Notes under the pieces: model-generated | Seen by the model: only the letters and a program-made list of their open reading frames with translations | What the model was told of the DNA's origin: nothing | Databases searched by the model: none | Translations under genes and position numbers: made by a program | In this document: one piece after another, positions 48,393 through 57,381 of the stretch | Layout: each line of letters starts with the position of its first letter | Position numbering within the stretch: position 1 is the stretch's first letter | Source of the DNA: Corynebacterium minutissimum | GTDB lineage: Bacteria; Actinomycetota; Actinomycetes; Mycobacteriales; Mycobacteriaceae | NCBI RefSeq assembly: GCF_000988205.1 | Contig: NZ_LAYQ01000023.1 | Location: 80,225 to 144,224 of the forward strand | Reading direction: 5' to 3' | DNA length: 64,000 bases

Positions 48393-49147
48393 TGGGAGAA
48401 ACTGGCGCGCTACTGATTCTTGGCGGGCGCAGCGACATCGGTGGGGAGCTTGCACGTCGGCTGTGTGAGGGTCGCCCGGTAGTTCTCGCCGCGCGGGGCG
48501 AACACGGTATGGACGGGCTGCGCTCCGAACTCCTGAGCAGCGGGGCCACCTCCGTTCACACGCTGTCCTTCGACGCCGCGGAAGTTTCCTCCCACCGCGC
48601 GGTCATCGAACAAGCTGCAGCACTTGCAGGGGCAGAGATCACCACGGCCGTCGTCGCCTTCGGAATTCTGGGCGATCAGGAGCGCGCGGAGCACGACGAA
48701 GCCCACGCCTTCGACATAGCGCTGGTGGACTATGCAGCGCAGGTATCCATGCTCACCGTGCTTGCCGACGTCATGACGAGAGGGCACATCGTGGCCTTTT
48801 CCTCCATCGCTGGGTGGCGGGCCCGCCGGGCCAACTATGTCTATGGCTCGACCAAGGCGGGCCTGGATGCCTTCTGCCAAGGCTTAGCGGATCGATTGCA
48901 GGGCAGCGGCCTAGCGCTGATCACCGCGCGCCCCGGCTTCGTCATTGGTTCGATGACTAAAGGCATGACACCCGCGCCCTTGTCCGTTACCCCTGACGTT
49001 GTGGCCCAAGCGGTGGTCAAGGCCATTGAGTCCTCGGCAGGTTCGCGGCCGGCTTCCCGCACGCTATGGATTCCACGGCCTCTTCAGCTCTTAGCGTGGG
49101 TGATGAAGCTGGTACCGCGTCCCATCTGGCGGCACATGCCGCGCTAG
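48392..49147 (+). CDS. Short-chain dehydrogenase/reductase
   Basis: 251 residues, classical SDR. Nucleotide motif LLILGGRSDIGGELARRL (TGxxxGxG-like variant), the Asn-equivalent VVAFGILG, and the catalytic Ser-Tyr-Lys in FSSIAGWRARRANYVYGSTKAG. The GGRSDIG variant and length resemble DprE2 (arabinan precursor reductase), but this is a looser match than family level, and substrate is not assigned. C-terminal hydrophobic PLQLLAWVMKLVPRPIWRHMPR may be membrane-associated. Overlaps pepQ by one base and the convergent cobG by four. Confidence 0.8.
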   Translation: MGETGALLILGGRSDIGGELARRLCEGRPVVLAARGEHGMDGLRSELLSSGATSVHTLSFDAAEVSSHRAVIEQAAALAGAEITTAVVAFGILGDQERAEHDEAHAFDIALVDYAAQVSMLTVLADVMTRGHIVAFSSIAGWRARRANYVYGSTKAGLDAFCQGLADRLQGSGLALITARPGFVIGSMTKGMTPAPLSVTPDVVAQAVVKAIESSAGSRPASRTLWIPRPLQLLAWVMKLVPRPIWRHMPR

Positions 49148-49983
49148 CGGTGCCCGAGGGCAGGAGAATTCGCATCGAAGATGAATCCGCGCGGTGCAAG
49201 GACGCGCAACACAACGTCAGCATCTCCCTCGGCTAGATCGTGGATGACCAATCCGCGCCAGGGGGTTACCGAGATGGAAACGCCCAGCTGGGCGATAAGC
49301 CCAGCGTATTCTCCGGGCAGCACGCCATCCTGCAGGCCCGCGCCCAGATCGACGCGGCCGGGCTTCGTGTGCTCAGTCAGCCAGCCGATGGGCAGCGCAG
49401 GCGAAGTGGGGGCTGAACCTGCCGCATCCGAGACACGTTCTAGGTCCTGCAGGTGCTCTGCAGAGACCTTTTCCGCAAAGTCCACGAGTTGGGAAATGGC
49501 ATCCGCAAGCCCCAGCAGCGGCCCGGTGGGCTCGCCGTCGCGGATCAGGCGTGCGGCGACGGTATCTTCATCGTGTTCCGCCTCATCACCAGAGAGCTGA
49601 AGGCCAGCCGACACCCCGTGCGAGAGGAGATCACCAGCACCGCTATCCACACCAAAAAGCGCGGCACGGGCTATCGCAGGGGCATCCTGATCGACGTCGG
49701 CTAAGGCTTCCGCGATCCGCTGCGCTACCTGACGGGCGCGCAGCGAGAGGGGAGAGGCCAGCACGTGAGCGGCGGTGGTGGGCAGGGGGACGTCGCCAAG
49801 CACCTGCGCATTGGCGACGCCTCGCAGGCCGATGACGCTGTGCTGCTCTAGGTACACATTGCCATCGCCATGTTCTCTGGCGGCCTGGCCCAGAGCGAGC
49901 CACTGCTCGGGGGTGACAACGCCGCCGGCGGGATGGAAGCGCAAGGTAGCGGATTCGGGATGCTTCGACTCAGGGAGGGACAT
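49144..49983 (-). CDS. cobG: Truncated precorrin-3B synthase-like protein (CobG remnant)
   Basis: 279 residues resembling CobG/nitrite-sulfite reductase half-domains: LRFHPAGGVVTPEQWLALGQAAREHGDGNVYLEQHSVIGLRG, and a second repeat at about 205-275 ending GLVIHDLAEGDADVVLRVL. Full-length CobG continues with cysteines that hold a 4Fe-4S-sirohaem site; here the protein stops at DANSPALGHR, before those cysteines, and contains none. No other cob genes are nearby, so the enzyme is probably non-catalytic or repurposed. TAGACT (minus, 49992-49997) lies eight bases before ATG 49983 (leaderless). An open frame continues upstream to 50220 but crosses the divergent gene. Confidence 0.7.
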   Translation of the reverse strand: MSLPESKHPESATLRFHPAGGVVTPEQWLALGQAAREHGDGNVYLEQHSVIGLRGVANAQVLGDVPLPTTAAHVLASPLSLRARQVAQRIAEALADVDQDAPAIARAALFGVDSGAGDLLSHGVSAGLQLSGDEAEHDEDTVAARLIRDGEPTGPLLGLADAISQLVDFAEKVSAEHLQDLERVSDAAGSAPTSPALPIGWLTEHTKPGRVDLGAGLQDGVLPGEYAGLIAQLGVSISVTPWRGLVIHDLAEGDADVVLRVLAPRGFIFDANSPALGHR

Positions 49984-50053
49984 GGTGGGACAGTCTAGTC
50001 GCTCCGGGAGGGTCTCCTGCGAAGCGCCAAGCCCAGCAAGTATGGTGGGCGAC

Positions 50054-50635
50054 ATGCCGTTTGTTCTCTTCATCGCGTACATCCTCCTAGAAACTATGGC
50101 CTTTTGGGCCGTTGCCGAGTGGATTGGTGTGCTGTGGGCGCTGCTTGCCTTGGCGCTGACCATGCTCTTCGGCATGACTATCGCCAGCTGGGAAGTCCGC
50201 CGCATGATGGTCAGCCGCATCCGTCAAACCGATGACGGTGTGTACGTCATGGAGGATCCCACCCCGGGCAAGACGGCAGGCAACGTTGGCCTGACCATGG
50301 TGGGCGGAATCCTGCTGTCACTGCCCGGATTTGTCTCCACGGTCTTCGGAGCACTGCTTATCTTTGCGCCCACGCGGTCCATCATCCGCACGCTACTTGC
50401 GGCATCGATGTTCCGGAAGATCGAAAACATGGGCGTGCGCGTGTACGAAGCCTCACCCATGGCCCAGCACCGCGATTCCTATGGTTCCTTCGGCACGTTT
50501 GGCGCAGGCGCCGCCGGTGATGGAATGGGGGGCATGGATCAAACTGGCCAGTCGCATGAGGTCTTGGATGAAGATGAAATCCGCACGTGGACCCAACACG
50601 TCAAGCCCGAAGACTTTGAGGACGGAAAGAAGTAG
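50054..50635 (+). CDS. fxsA: FxsA family membrane protein
   Basis: 193 residues. Two to three membrane helices in the first 110 residues (FVLFIAYILLETMAFWAVAEW, IGVLWALLALALTMLFGM, GLTMVGGILLSLPGFVSTVFGALLIF) with the conserved TPGKTAGN... GGxLLxxPGFxxD-like region, and a polar Gly/Asp-rich C-terminal tail. FxsA is named from E. coli, where overproduction relieves phage T7 exclusion; normal role unknown. TATGGT (50041-50046) is seven bases before ATG 50054, so leaderless. Its stop overlaps the lnt GTG. Rv2053c shows the same neighbourhood in M. tuberculosis. Confidence 0.88.
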   Translation: MPFVLFIAYILLETMAFWAVAEWIGVLWALLALALTMLFGMTIASWEVRRMMVSRIRQTDDGVYVMEDPTPGKTAGNVGLTMVGGILLSLPGFVSTVFGALLIFAPTRSIIRTLLAASMFRKIENMGVRVYEASPMAQHRDSYGSFGTFGAGAAGDGMGGMDQTGQSHEVLDEDEIRTWTQHVKPEDFEDGKK

Positions 50636-52134
50636 TGCTGGTACTTGTGGCCCGGCTCGCTCTCGCTGCTGCGTCGGGCGCGGTGACCTACCTTGCCGTT
50701 GAGCCACGCGGCTGGTGGGCCGCCGGCATAATCGGCATGGCGATGCTCGTGGCAGCGCTCTCACCGTGGAGAAAACCCCTCGATCTGGGGTGGGCGGCCC
50801 TCGTCGCTTGTGTACATAGCGCGGTGTTGTACTTGTTCACGCTGCCATGGATTGGTGAGTTAGTGGGCAACATGCCCTATATTGCGCTCGCTTTATTCCT
50901 GTCTCTGTACAGCATCCTCCTTGGTATCGGCGGGGCGGCGCTGCTGCGCTTAAACTACGGTTTCGCTCTCTTCCCGTTCTTCTACGTGGCGGTAGAAATG
51001 CTGCGCTCCTCCGTGCCCTTTGGCGGTTTTGCGTGGGTGCGCCTCGCCTGGGGGCAAATAGAGGGCCCACTCGCCAACCTTGCCTCGTGGGGCGGGCCGG
51101 CACTCATTACCTGCGCGGTGGTCTGCGTAGGCGCAGGATTGGTGGGGCTTGCCCGCTCACCGCGCCTGGCATGTGCGTTTTTGGCGGTGCCACTGCTAGC
51201 TGGCTTGCTAGCGGCACAGAGCGTGGACCGCCCGGGCCGCACAACAGGCACGGTGACGGTCGCCGCGGTGCAAGGAAACGTGCCACGGCTGGGCCTTGAC
51301 TTTGCCGCCCAACGCCGCGCGGTGCTGGATAACCACGTCCGCGTGACCGAGCAGGCCGCGCAGGATGGGTCCAGACCGGATATCGTCATTTGGCCGGAGA
51401 ACTCCTCCGATATCAATCCTTTTGCCAATGAGGACGCCCGGGAGCTTATCGACGGCGCCGCCCGCGACATCGATGCCCCAATCCTCGTCGGAACGCTGAC
51501 CCAGGATGAGGTTGGCGCACGGAACACCATGCAGGTGTTTAACCCGGATGGCTCGGCAGGGGAGTACCACCACAAGAAGTACCTGCAGCCTTTTGGTGAG
51601 ACGATGCCGATGCGCGATTTCTTTAGGAAGATCACCGACCTGGTCGACCTGGCAGGCGACATGAAGCCCGGTGACGGTCCGGGCGTGGTCACCATGGCTG
51701 GGACCGCAGTTGGAGTTGCCACGTGTTATGAGGTCAGCTTTGACCAGGCGTTCCGAACCGCCATCAACAATGGGGCGCAGATCCTCACGACACCGACGAA
51801 TAACGCCACCTTTAGTGACTCCGACATGACCTACCAGCAGTTGGCCATGAGCCGCTTGCGCGCGATCGAGGCGGATCGGGCCGTGGTTGTGGCGGCTACG
51901 TCTGGGGTCTCGGCGATCGTCTACCCGGATGGCTCAGTGAGCCAGGCCAGCGGTATCTTTGAACCGGCATATCTCGAAGAAGAGCTTCCGCTGCGAGAAG
52001 GGCGTACATTTGCGGTGCGTTATGGTTCGCTCCTGCAATGGCTCATGGCTATTATTGGAACGGTCTGTGCGCTGTATGCGATCTATTCCACCCGCTTGTC
52101 TGGACGACGCAGCGCGCCTCAGAAAGAAATCTAA
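50635..52134 (+). CDS. lnt: Apolipoprotein N-acyltransferase
   Basis: 499 residues. Adds the third acyl chain to lipoproteins. About six N-terminal membrane segments, then a nitrilase-like extracellular domain with the catalytic triad: Glu in IWPENSSDINP, Lys in YHHKKYLQPFGE and Cys in VATCYEVSFDQ, then a last membrane helix and basic tail (STRLSGRRSAPQ). In M. tuberculosis Lnt is fused to Ppm1; here they are separate genes 15 bp apart, the corynebacterial arrangement. Start is a GTG overlapping the fxsA stop (TAGTG). Acts on the two lipoproteins in this window and MusE. Confidence 0.95.
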   Translation: MLVLVARLALAAASGAVTYLAVEPRGWWAAGIIGMAMLVAALSPWRKPLDLGWAALVACVHSAVLYLFTLPWIGELVGNMPYIALALFLSLYSILLGIGGAALLRLNYGFALFPFFYVAVEMLRSSVPFGGFAWVRLAWGQIEGPLANLASWGGPALITCAVVCVGAGLVGLARSPRLACAFLAVPLLAGLLAAQSVDRPGRTTGTVTVAAVQGNVPRLGLDFAAQRRAVLDNHVRVTEQAAQDGSRPDIVIWPENSSDINPFANEDARELIDGAARDIDAPILVGTLTQDEVGARNTMQVFNPDGSAGEYHHKKYLQPFGETMPMRDFFRKITDLVDLAGDMKPGDGPGVVTMAGTAVGVATCYEVSFDQAFRTAINNGAQILTTPTNNATFSDSDMTYQQLAMSRLRAIEADRAVVVAATSGVSAIVYPDGSVSQASGIFEPAYLEEELPLREGRTFAVRYGSLLQWLMAIIGTVCALYAIYSTRLSGRRSAPQKEI

Positions 52135-52149
52135 AGGAGCAAGGAACTA

Positions 52150-53025
52150 GTGAGCTCGACCCGCGAATCTACCCTGGTCATCATCCCTACTTACAACGAG
52201 ATCGAGAACCTACCGCTCATTACCGGGCGCGTGCGCAAGGCAACGCCGGAGGTTCACATCCTGATTGTGGACGATAACTCCCCGGACGGCACCGGTGACG
52301 CGGCGGATAAGCTGGCCGCTGAGGATTCTCACCTGCACGTTCTCCACCGTGAGGGCAAGGGCGGACTTCTCGGCGCGTACATCGCCGGTTTCAAGTGGGG
52401 CCTGGAGAAGGACTACCAGGTGCTGTGCGAGATGGATGCTGACGGCTCCCACGCACCGGAGCAGCTGCACCTGCTGTTGGAGGAAATTGACAAGGGTGCC
52501 GACTTGGTCATCGGCTCTCGCTATGTTCCGGGCGGCGAGACCGTCAATTGGCCAGCCAACCGCGAGCTGCTTTCTCGCCTGGGCAACAAGTACATCTCGG
52601 TCGCCTTGGGCGCCGGCATCAACGACATGACCGCCGGTTACCGCGCCTTCCGTCGCGAGCTACTCGAGCACCTAGACTTCGAGGAGCTCTCTAACGCCGG
52701 CTACATTTTCCAGGTTGACGTTGCCTTCCGCGCCATCAAGGATGGCTTCGATGTCCGCGAGGTACCGATCACCTTTACCGAGCGAGAGCTGGGTGAGTCG
52801 AAGCTTGACGGCTCTTTTGTCAAGGATTCCCTGCTGGAGGTAACCAAGTGGGGCGTTGCGCACCGCTCCGAGCAGGTCAGCGACTTTACCTCTGAGGTAT
52901 CCAAGATCACCTCACGCACGGTAAAGGACATGGAGCTTGGATCCAAGTTCAGCAACGCTAAGACTGCTGTGTCCGACTTTGTCTCCGAGGTATCCAACTT
53001 GGTGAAGGGCACACTCAACCGCTAA
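52150..53025 (+). CDS. ppm: Polyprenol-phosphate mannose synthase
   Basis: 291 residues, GT2 glycosyltransferase. Transfers mannose from GDP-mannose to polyprenyl phosphate for lipomannan and lipoarabinomannan. GT-A motifs: IIPTYNEIENLP, LIVDDNSPDGTGD, the DxD site CEMDADGSHAPEQL, VIGSRYVPGGETVNWPANREL and GYIFQVDVAFRA. A C-terminal extension of about 50 residues (SEVSKITSRTVKDMEL ... SEVSNLVKGTLNR) is amphipathic and may touch the membrane or Lnt. Start GTG 52150 with AAAGGAG and AAGGA upstream. Ends before a terminator. Confidence 0.93.
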   Translation: MSSTRESTLVIIPTYNEIENLPLITGRVRKATPEVHILIVDDNSPDGTGDAADKLAAEDSHLHVLHREGKGGLLGAYIAGFKWGLEKDYQVLCEMDADGSHAPEQLHLLLEEIDKGADLVIGSRYVPGGETVNWPANRELLSRLGNKYISVALGAGINDMTAGYRAFRRELLEHLDFEELSNAGYIFQVDVAFRAIKDGFDVREVPITFTERELGESKLDGSFVKDSLLEVTKWGVAHRSEQVSDFTSEVSKITSRTVKDMELGSKFSNAKTAVSDFVSEVSNLVKGTLNR

Positions 53026-53043
53026 AACTGCTTTCCTCACCGC

Positions 53044-53077
53044 AAGCCCGAAGGCCCGTCATGGCTTTCGGACTTTT
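53044..53077 (+). terminator. Terminator after ppm
   Basis: AAGCCCGAAGGCC (53044-53056) pairs imperfectly with GGCTTTCGGACTT (53063-53075), followed by a T run in ACTTTTG. It closes the fxsA-lnt-ppm operon. Confidence 0.75.
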
Positions 53078-53132
53078 GTGGTAGTAACCACCATCGGTGC
53101 TAATGTCGTAAGTGGCACTTTACTCGGTGCAC

Positions 53133-53148
53133 AGTGACTTGTTTCACT
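53133..53148. promoter_or_regulatory. GlxR (Crp-type) site upstream of musK
   Basis: AGTGACTTGTTTCACT is a perfect-armed palindrome (AGTGA-N6-TCACT) matching eight of ten fixed positions of the GlxR consensus TGTGA-N6-TCACA. It lies 57 bp before the musK start. GlxR is the cAMP-dependent global carbon regulator of corynebacteria, which fits a sugar transporter. Confidence 0.65.
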
Positions 53149-53204
53149 TCATTCTCACACTACGGATCGTTCGGCACGTACCTGCCGATGGAGGAGAGTT
53201 TGCT

Positions 53205-54335
53205 ATGGCAACCGTAACGTTCAAAGATGCATCCCTAACCTACCCGGGAGCTAAAGAACCCACCGTCAAGAAGTTCAACCTGGAAATCGCTGACGGCGAG
53301 TTCCTCGTCTTGGTTGGCCCATCCGGCTGTGGTAAATCCACCACGCTGCGCATGCTGGCCGGCCTGGAAAACGTCACGGACGGTGCCATCTTCATCGGCG
53401 ACAAGGACGTCACCCACGTCGCACCGCGTGACCGAGACATCGCTATGGTCTTCCAGAACTATGCGCTCTACCCGCACATGACCGTGCGCGAGAACATGGG
53501 CTTTGCGCTGAAGATTGCAGGCAAGTCCCAGGACGAGATCAACAAGCGCGTCGATGAGGCCGCCGCCACCTTGGGCCTGACCGAATTCTTGGAGCGCAAG
53601 CCGAAGGCTCTGTCCGGTGGTCAGCGCCAGCGCGTAGCCATGGGCCGCGCCATCGTCCGTAATCCCCAGGTCTTCCTCATGGATGAGCCGCTCTCCAACC
53701 TCGACGCCAAGCTGCGTGTGCAGACACGTACCCAGATCGCGGCTTTGCAGCGCAAGCTCGGGGTCACCACCGTCTACGTCACCCACGACCAAACCGAGGC
53801 ACTGACCATGGGCGACCGCATCGCGGTACTCAAGGACGGCTACCTGCAGCAGGTCGGCGCACCCCGCGAGCTCTACGACCGCCCAGCCAATGTCTTCGTC
53901 GCCGGCTTCATCGGTTCCCCGGCCATGAACCTCGGTACCTTTACGGTCAAGGATGGTGACGCTACCTCGGGGCACGCCCGCATCAAGCTGTCCCCGGAAA
54001 CCATCGCGGCCATGACCCCAGAGGACAATGATCGCATCACCATCGGTTTCCGCCCGGAGGCCCTAGAGATCATCCCGGAGGGCGAATCCACCGACCACTC
54101 CATTCCCATCAAGCTCGACTTCGTAGAGGAACTTGGTTCTGATTCCTTCCTCTACGGCAAGCTGGTGGGCGAAGGTGACCTTGGCTCCTCGAGCGAGGAT
54201 GTCCCCGAATCCGGTCAGATCGTCGTTCGTTCCGCACCGAACACCGCCCCCGCCCCGGGCAGCGTTTTCTATGCGCGCATCGTCGAAGGCGGCCAGCACA
54301 ACTTCTCAGCTTCGACTGGAAAGCGTCTGCCGTAA
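53205..54335 (+). CDS. musK: Maltose ABC transporter ATPase (MusK/MsmK-like)
   Basis: 376 residues. ABC ATPase of the MalK/UgpC type: Walker A GPSGCGKST, Q-loop VFQNYALYPHM, signature LSGGQRQRVAMGRAI, Walker B VFLMDEPLSNLD, H-loop VTHDQ, and C-terminal TOBE regulatory domains (from about residue 235). Powers uptake of maltose with MusE, MusF and MusG further along. ATG 53205 with GGAGGAG upstream; codons from 53112 are in the leader. The single ATPase gene serves as a homodimer. First gene of the mus locus, after a GlxR-type site. Confidence 0.9.
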   Translation: MATVTFKDASLTYPGAKEPTVKKFNLEIADGEFLVLVGPSGCGKSTTLRMLAGLENVTDGAIFIGDKDVTHVAPRDRDIAMVFQNYALYPHMTVRENMGFALKIAGKSQDEINKRVDEAAATLGLTEFLERKPKALSGGQRQRVAMGRAIVRNPQVFLMDEPLSNLDAKLRVQTRTQIAALQRKLGVTTVYVTHDQTEALTMGDRIAVLKDGYLQQVGAPRELYDRPANVFVAGFIGSPAMNLGTFTVKDGDATSGHARIKLSPETIAAMTPEDNDRITIGFRPEALEIIPEGESTDHSIPIKLDFVEELGSDSFLYGKLVGEGDLGSSSEDVPESGQIVVRSAPNTAPAPGSVFYARIVEGGQHNFSASTGKRLP

Positions 54336-54419
54336 CCCGCGCCCGGTTACTGCGAGCAGAGCAGTACGGATAGACATAGAGCCAGGATTAATTCAGCGAC
54401 GAAGGTGGAGCGACTCGAC

Positions 54420-55664
54420 GTGAAAGAGTCTATGAGCATCACCTCCTCGACGTACGCGTCGGCACTTCTGACGCTGCCGTGGGATACACCCCTGGAACAG
54501 TGGCCCGCTGAACTCATTGCGGCCCTGCCCAGGGGTATTTCCCGGCACATCGTGCGTTTCGTGGGGATTAACCGCGGCATCGTCGCGGTCAAAGAAATCG
54601 GCGCGCGCACCGCCCACCACGAGTACAAGATGCTGCGCGAACTGCAGCGCCTTGGCGCACCCAGTGTGTGCCCCGTTGCCGTGATTACCGGCAGACACCC
54701 AGCCAAAGAGAGCTACGGGGAGCTCACCGCAGCGCTGGTCACTGAGCACCTGGAGTTTTCCCTACCGTACCGCGAGATCTTCTCGCGACACCTCACGGTA
54801 GTCGAGGCAGAAAAGCTAATCCGGGCCCTGTCAGTGCTGCTCGTGCGCATGCATCTGCTGAACTTCTATTGGGGCGATGTATCGCTGTCGAACACCCTCT
54901 TCCGGCGGGACGCCGAGACCTATTCGGCCTATCTTGTCGACGCCGAAACGGGGGAGTTCCAGCCCAATCTCTCCGAGTCGCGCAGGCTTTACGACGTCGA
55001 CATCGCCCGCGTCAACATCATCGGTGAACTCATGGACCTGCAAGCAGGAGAATGCTTGGATTCCTCCATCGATGTCATCGCCCTAGGCAGCCTGGTCGAG
55101 AGCTCTTACCTCGAGCTGTGGACGGAACTAACCGCAGAAGAATCCGTGGACGCCAGCGAGTATTGGCGCGTCTCCGAGCGGATTGACCGCCTCAATCAGC
55201 TGGGTTTCGATGTAGGCGAGCTCAAGGTCACGAAGGACGATTCGAAACACGTGGTGCGGATTCGCCCAGTGGTGGTCGATCCCGGCCACTACCGCGCGCA
55301 GTTATTGAGTTTGACGGGATTAAGCGTCGAGGAGCACCAGGCCCAGCGCCTCTTGGGTTCCATCCAGGCCTACCAAGCCGTCGAATGTGGGCCCCACGTG
55401 GGGCTTACCCAGGCCGCGCACCTGTGGATGACGCAAGAGTACGAGCCGACCATCGCCGCTGTCCCCGTAGAGATGTTGCAGAAGCTCGAACCCGCGCAGA
55501 TTTTTCACGAAATCGTGGACCACCGTTGGTTCCTTGCCCAAGAGAGGGGAGAGGACGTGTCCCTTCCGGAGGCGACGGCATCCTACCTTGAATCTGTGCT
55601 GCCCGCCCGCCGAGACGAGGCGCGGCTTCTCCACGCACAGCCCACAAACGTCGACTTGTCATAA
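54420..55664 (+). CDS. DUF4032 family protein in the maltose locus
   Basis: 414 residues. The N-terminal half resembles a kinase-like fold of the InaA/LPS-kinase type: GIVAVKEIGARTAHHEYKMLREL (Lys and Glu pair) and MHLLNFYWGDVSLSNTLFRRD, YLVDAETGEFQ (possible catalytic and metal loops). The remaining half is all-helical. Such DUF4032 proteins are known only from sequence; a phosphotransferase role is a guess. Placed between musK and musE as in C. glutamicum (cg2707, from memory). Start: GTG 54420 with GGAG nine bases upstream; GTG 54405 and ATG 54432 are alternatives. Confidence 0.75.
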   Translation: MKESMSITSSTYASALLTLPWDTPLEQWPAELIAALPRGISRHIVRFVGINRGIVAVKEIGARTAHHEYKMLRELQRLGAPSVCPVAVITGRHPAKESYGELTAALVTEHLEFSLPYREIFSRHLTVVEAEKLIRALSVLLVRMHLLNFYWGDVSLSNTLFRRDAETYSAYLVDAETGEFQPNLSESRRLYDVDIARVNIIGELMDLQAGECLDSSIDVIALGSLVESSYLELWTELTAEESVDASEYWRVSERIDRLNQLGFDVGELKVTKDDSKHVVRIRPVVVDPGHYRAQLLSLTGLSVEEHQAQRLLGSIQAYQAVECGPHVGLTQAAHLWMTQEYEPTIAAVPVEMLQKLEPAQIFHEIVDHRWFLAQERGEDVSLPEATASYLESVLPARRDEARLLHAQPTNVDLS

Positions 55665-55751
55665 CCGCTTGCATGCCCCGTGGCCTCCAAAACCACAGAT
55701 CGAAAACGCGGCTCTCAGCTGATTATTATATTGATTTGTATGTTTTAAGCC

Positions 55752-55813
55752 CGATTGCCCCTTAAATGGGGAAAGATTTCGTGCCCGAATATGGATATAG
55801 TCACAATCGGGCG
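55752..55813 (+). promoter_or_regulatory. Overlapping inverted repeats upstream of musE
   Basis: GCCCGATTG (55752-55760) is the inverse of CAATCGGGC (55805-55813); a second GCCCGA copy within 55782-55792 can pair with the same TCGGGC. CCCC-TTAAAT-GGGG (55761-55774) lies between. The downstream pairing is followed by GTTCTAGGTCCGTTTTCTTTT, terminator-like. Two mutually exclusive folds are therefore possible in the 364-bp leader of musE. Confidence 0.5.
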
Positions 55814-56027
55814 TTCTAGGTCCGTTTTCTTTTGATTATGTGGAATACCTCACTAAGGTAGGAGACAGGCTAACCAGTTCATAGTTGGATTGCGATCCGC
55901 TATGAAGCACTTGGTGGCGCTGGGAAGAATCTTTCGTCGCGGAAGGCATCCCAGACACAACCGAATACGAGTCGGGTATCCATCTCGGCTCATCATCCCG
56001 CTTTTCATCAAGAAAGATGAGGACCTC

Positions 56028-57359
56028 ATGAAGCGTCTTACTCGCATCGCATCCATCAGCATGGCTTCTATGCTCGCCGCCGCAAGTCTCGTCGCCTGCT
56101 CCGGCTCTACCGACGAAGAAGGCGATGTTTACTTCCTGAACTTCAAGCCCGAACAGGACGCCGCATACCAGGAGATCGCAAAGGCCTACACTGAAGAGAC
56201 CGGCGTCAAGGTCAAGGTCGTCACTGCCGCCTCCGGCTCCTATGAGCAGACTCTCAAGGCAGAAATTGGCAAGGACGAAGCCCCGACTCTCTTCCAGGTC
56301 AATGGCCCAGCTGGCTTCATCACCTGGCAGGACTACATGGCAGATATGTCGGATACCGAGGTAGCCAAGCAGCTTACCGACGACATTCCGCCGCTGACCA
56401 CCGAAGATGGTGAAGTGCGTGGCGTTCCGTTCGCAGTCGAGGGCTTCGGCATCATCTACAACGACGAGATCTTCGACAAGTACATCGCCACCTCCGGCGC
56501 GAAGATCAAGTCCACCGACGAAATCAAGAGCTACCAGAAGCTCAAGGAAGTCGCCGAGGACATGCAGGCCAAGAAGGATGAGCTTGGCATCGAGGGCGCC
56601 TTCGCCTCCACCTCGCTGACTTCCGGCGAAGACTGGCGTTGGCAGACTCACCTGGCTAATGCTCCTATCTGGCAGGAGTACCAGGACAAGAATGTCGAGG
56701 ACACCAACGAAATCGACTTCTCCTACAACAAGGAATTCAAGAACCTCTTCGACCTCTACCTGGATAATTCCACCGTGGCGAAGACCCTGGCCCCCTCCAA
56801 GACCGTGTCTGACTCCATGGCTGAGTTTGCGCAGGGCAAGGCCGCCATGGTCCAGAACGGTAACTGGGCATGGTCCCAGATCGCTGAGACCTCTGGAAAC
56901 GTGGTCAAGGAAGACAAGATCAAGTTCCTGCCGATGTACATGGGCCTGCCGGACGAAGAAAACTACGGCATCAACGTCGGTACCGAGAACTACTTGGGTG
57001 TGAACTCTGAGGCCTCCGAGGTCGACCAGAAGGCCACCAAGGACTTCGTGGACTGGTTGTTTACCTCCGAGACTGGCAAGGAGCACGTGGTTAAGGACCT
57101 CGGCTTCATCGCACCGTTCGAAAGCTACACCGCCGAGGACACCCCGAATGATCCCCTCGCTGAGCAGGTCGCGGAAGCTATTGCTAACAAGGATCTGAAC
57201 ACCTACCCGTGGAACTTCCAGTACTTCCCGTCCCAGCAGTTCAAGGATGACTTCGGCCAGGCCCTGTCGCAGTACGCCTCCGGCACTCTGAAGTGGGAGG
57301 ACGTCGTCAAGCAGTTCAAGGACAACTGGGCTGCTGAGAAGGAATCCAACTGGGGCTAG
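56028..57359 (+). CDS. musE: Maltose-binding lipoprotein MusE
   Basis: 443 residues. Signal peptide with lipobox SLVACSG (Cys about residue 24), then an extracellular sugar-binding protein of family 1: VYFLNFKPEQDAAYQEIAKAYTEETGVKVKVV, APTLFQVNGPAGFITWQDYMADMSD, GVPFAVEGFGIIYNDEIFDKY, AMVQNGNWAWSQIAE, and a C-terminal helical part. Identity as MusE rests on its place with two permeases, the ATPase and a MusI-like protein. GAGG precedes ATG 56028; upstream codons from 55890 are leader. A stable hairpin follows the stop, ahead of the permeases. Confidence 0.9.
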   Translation: MKRLTRIASISMASMLAAASLVACSGSTDEEGDVYFLNFKPEQDAAYQEIAKAYTEETGVKVKVVTAASGSYEQTLKAEIGKDEAPTLFQVNGPAGFITWQDYMADMSDTEVAKQLTDDIPPLTTEDGEVRGVPFAVEGFGIIYNDEIFDKYIATSGAKIKSTDEIKSYQKLKEVAEDMQAKKDELGIEGAFASTSLTSGEDWRWQTHLANAPIWQEYQDKNVEDTNEIDFSYNKEFKNLFDLYLDNSTVAKTLAPSKTVSDSMAEFAQGKAAMVQNGNWAWSQIAETSGNVVKEDKIKFLPMYMGLPDEENYGINVGTENYLGVNSEASEVDQKATKDFVDWLFTSETGKEHVVKDLGFIAPFESYTAEDTPNDPLAEQVAEAIANKDLNTYPWNFQYFPSQQFKDDFGQALSQYASGTLKWEDVVKQFKDNWAAEKESNWG

Positions 57360-57381
57360 GCCTTAAGTCCCCACCCCCTTC

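Noticed and set aside
55836..57086. 416-codon frame opposite musE
   Set aside because: Shadow of the binding-protein gene; starts and ends at random in the leader and inside the gene.
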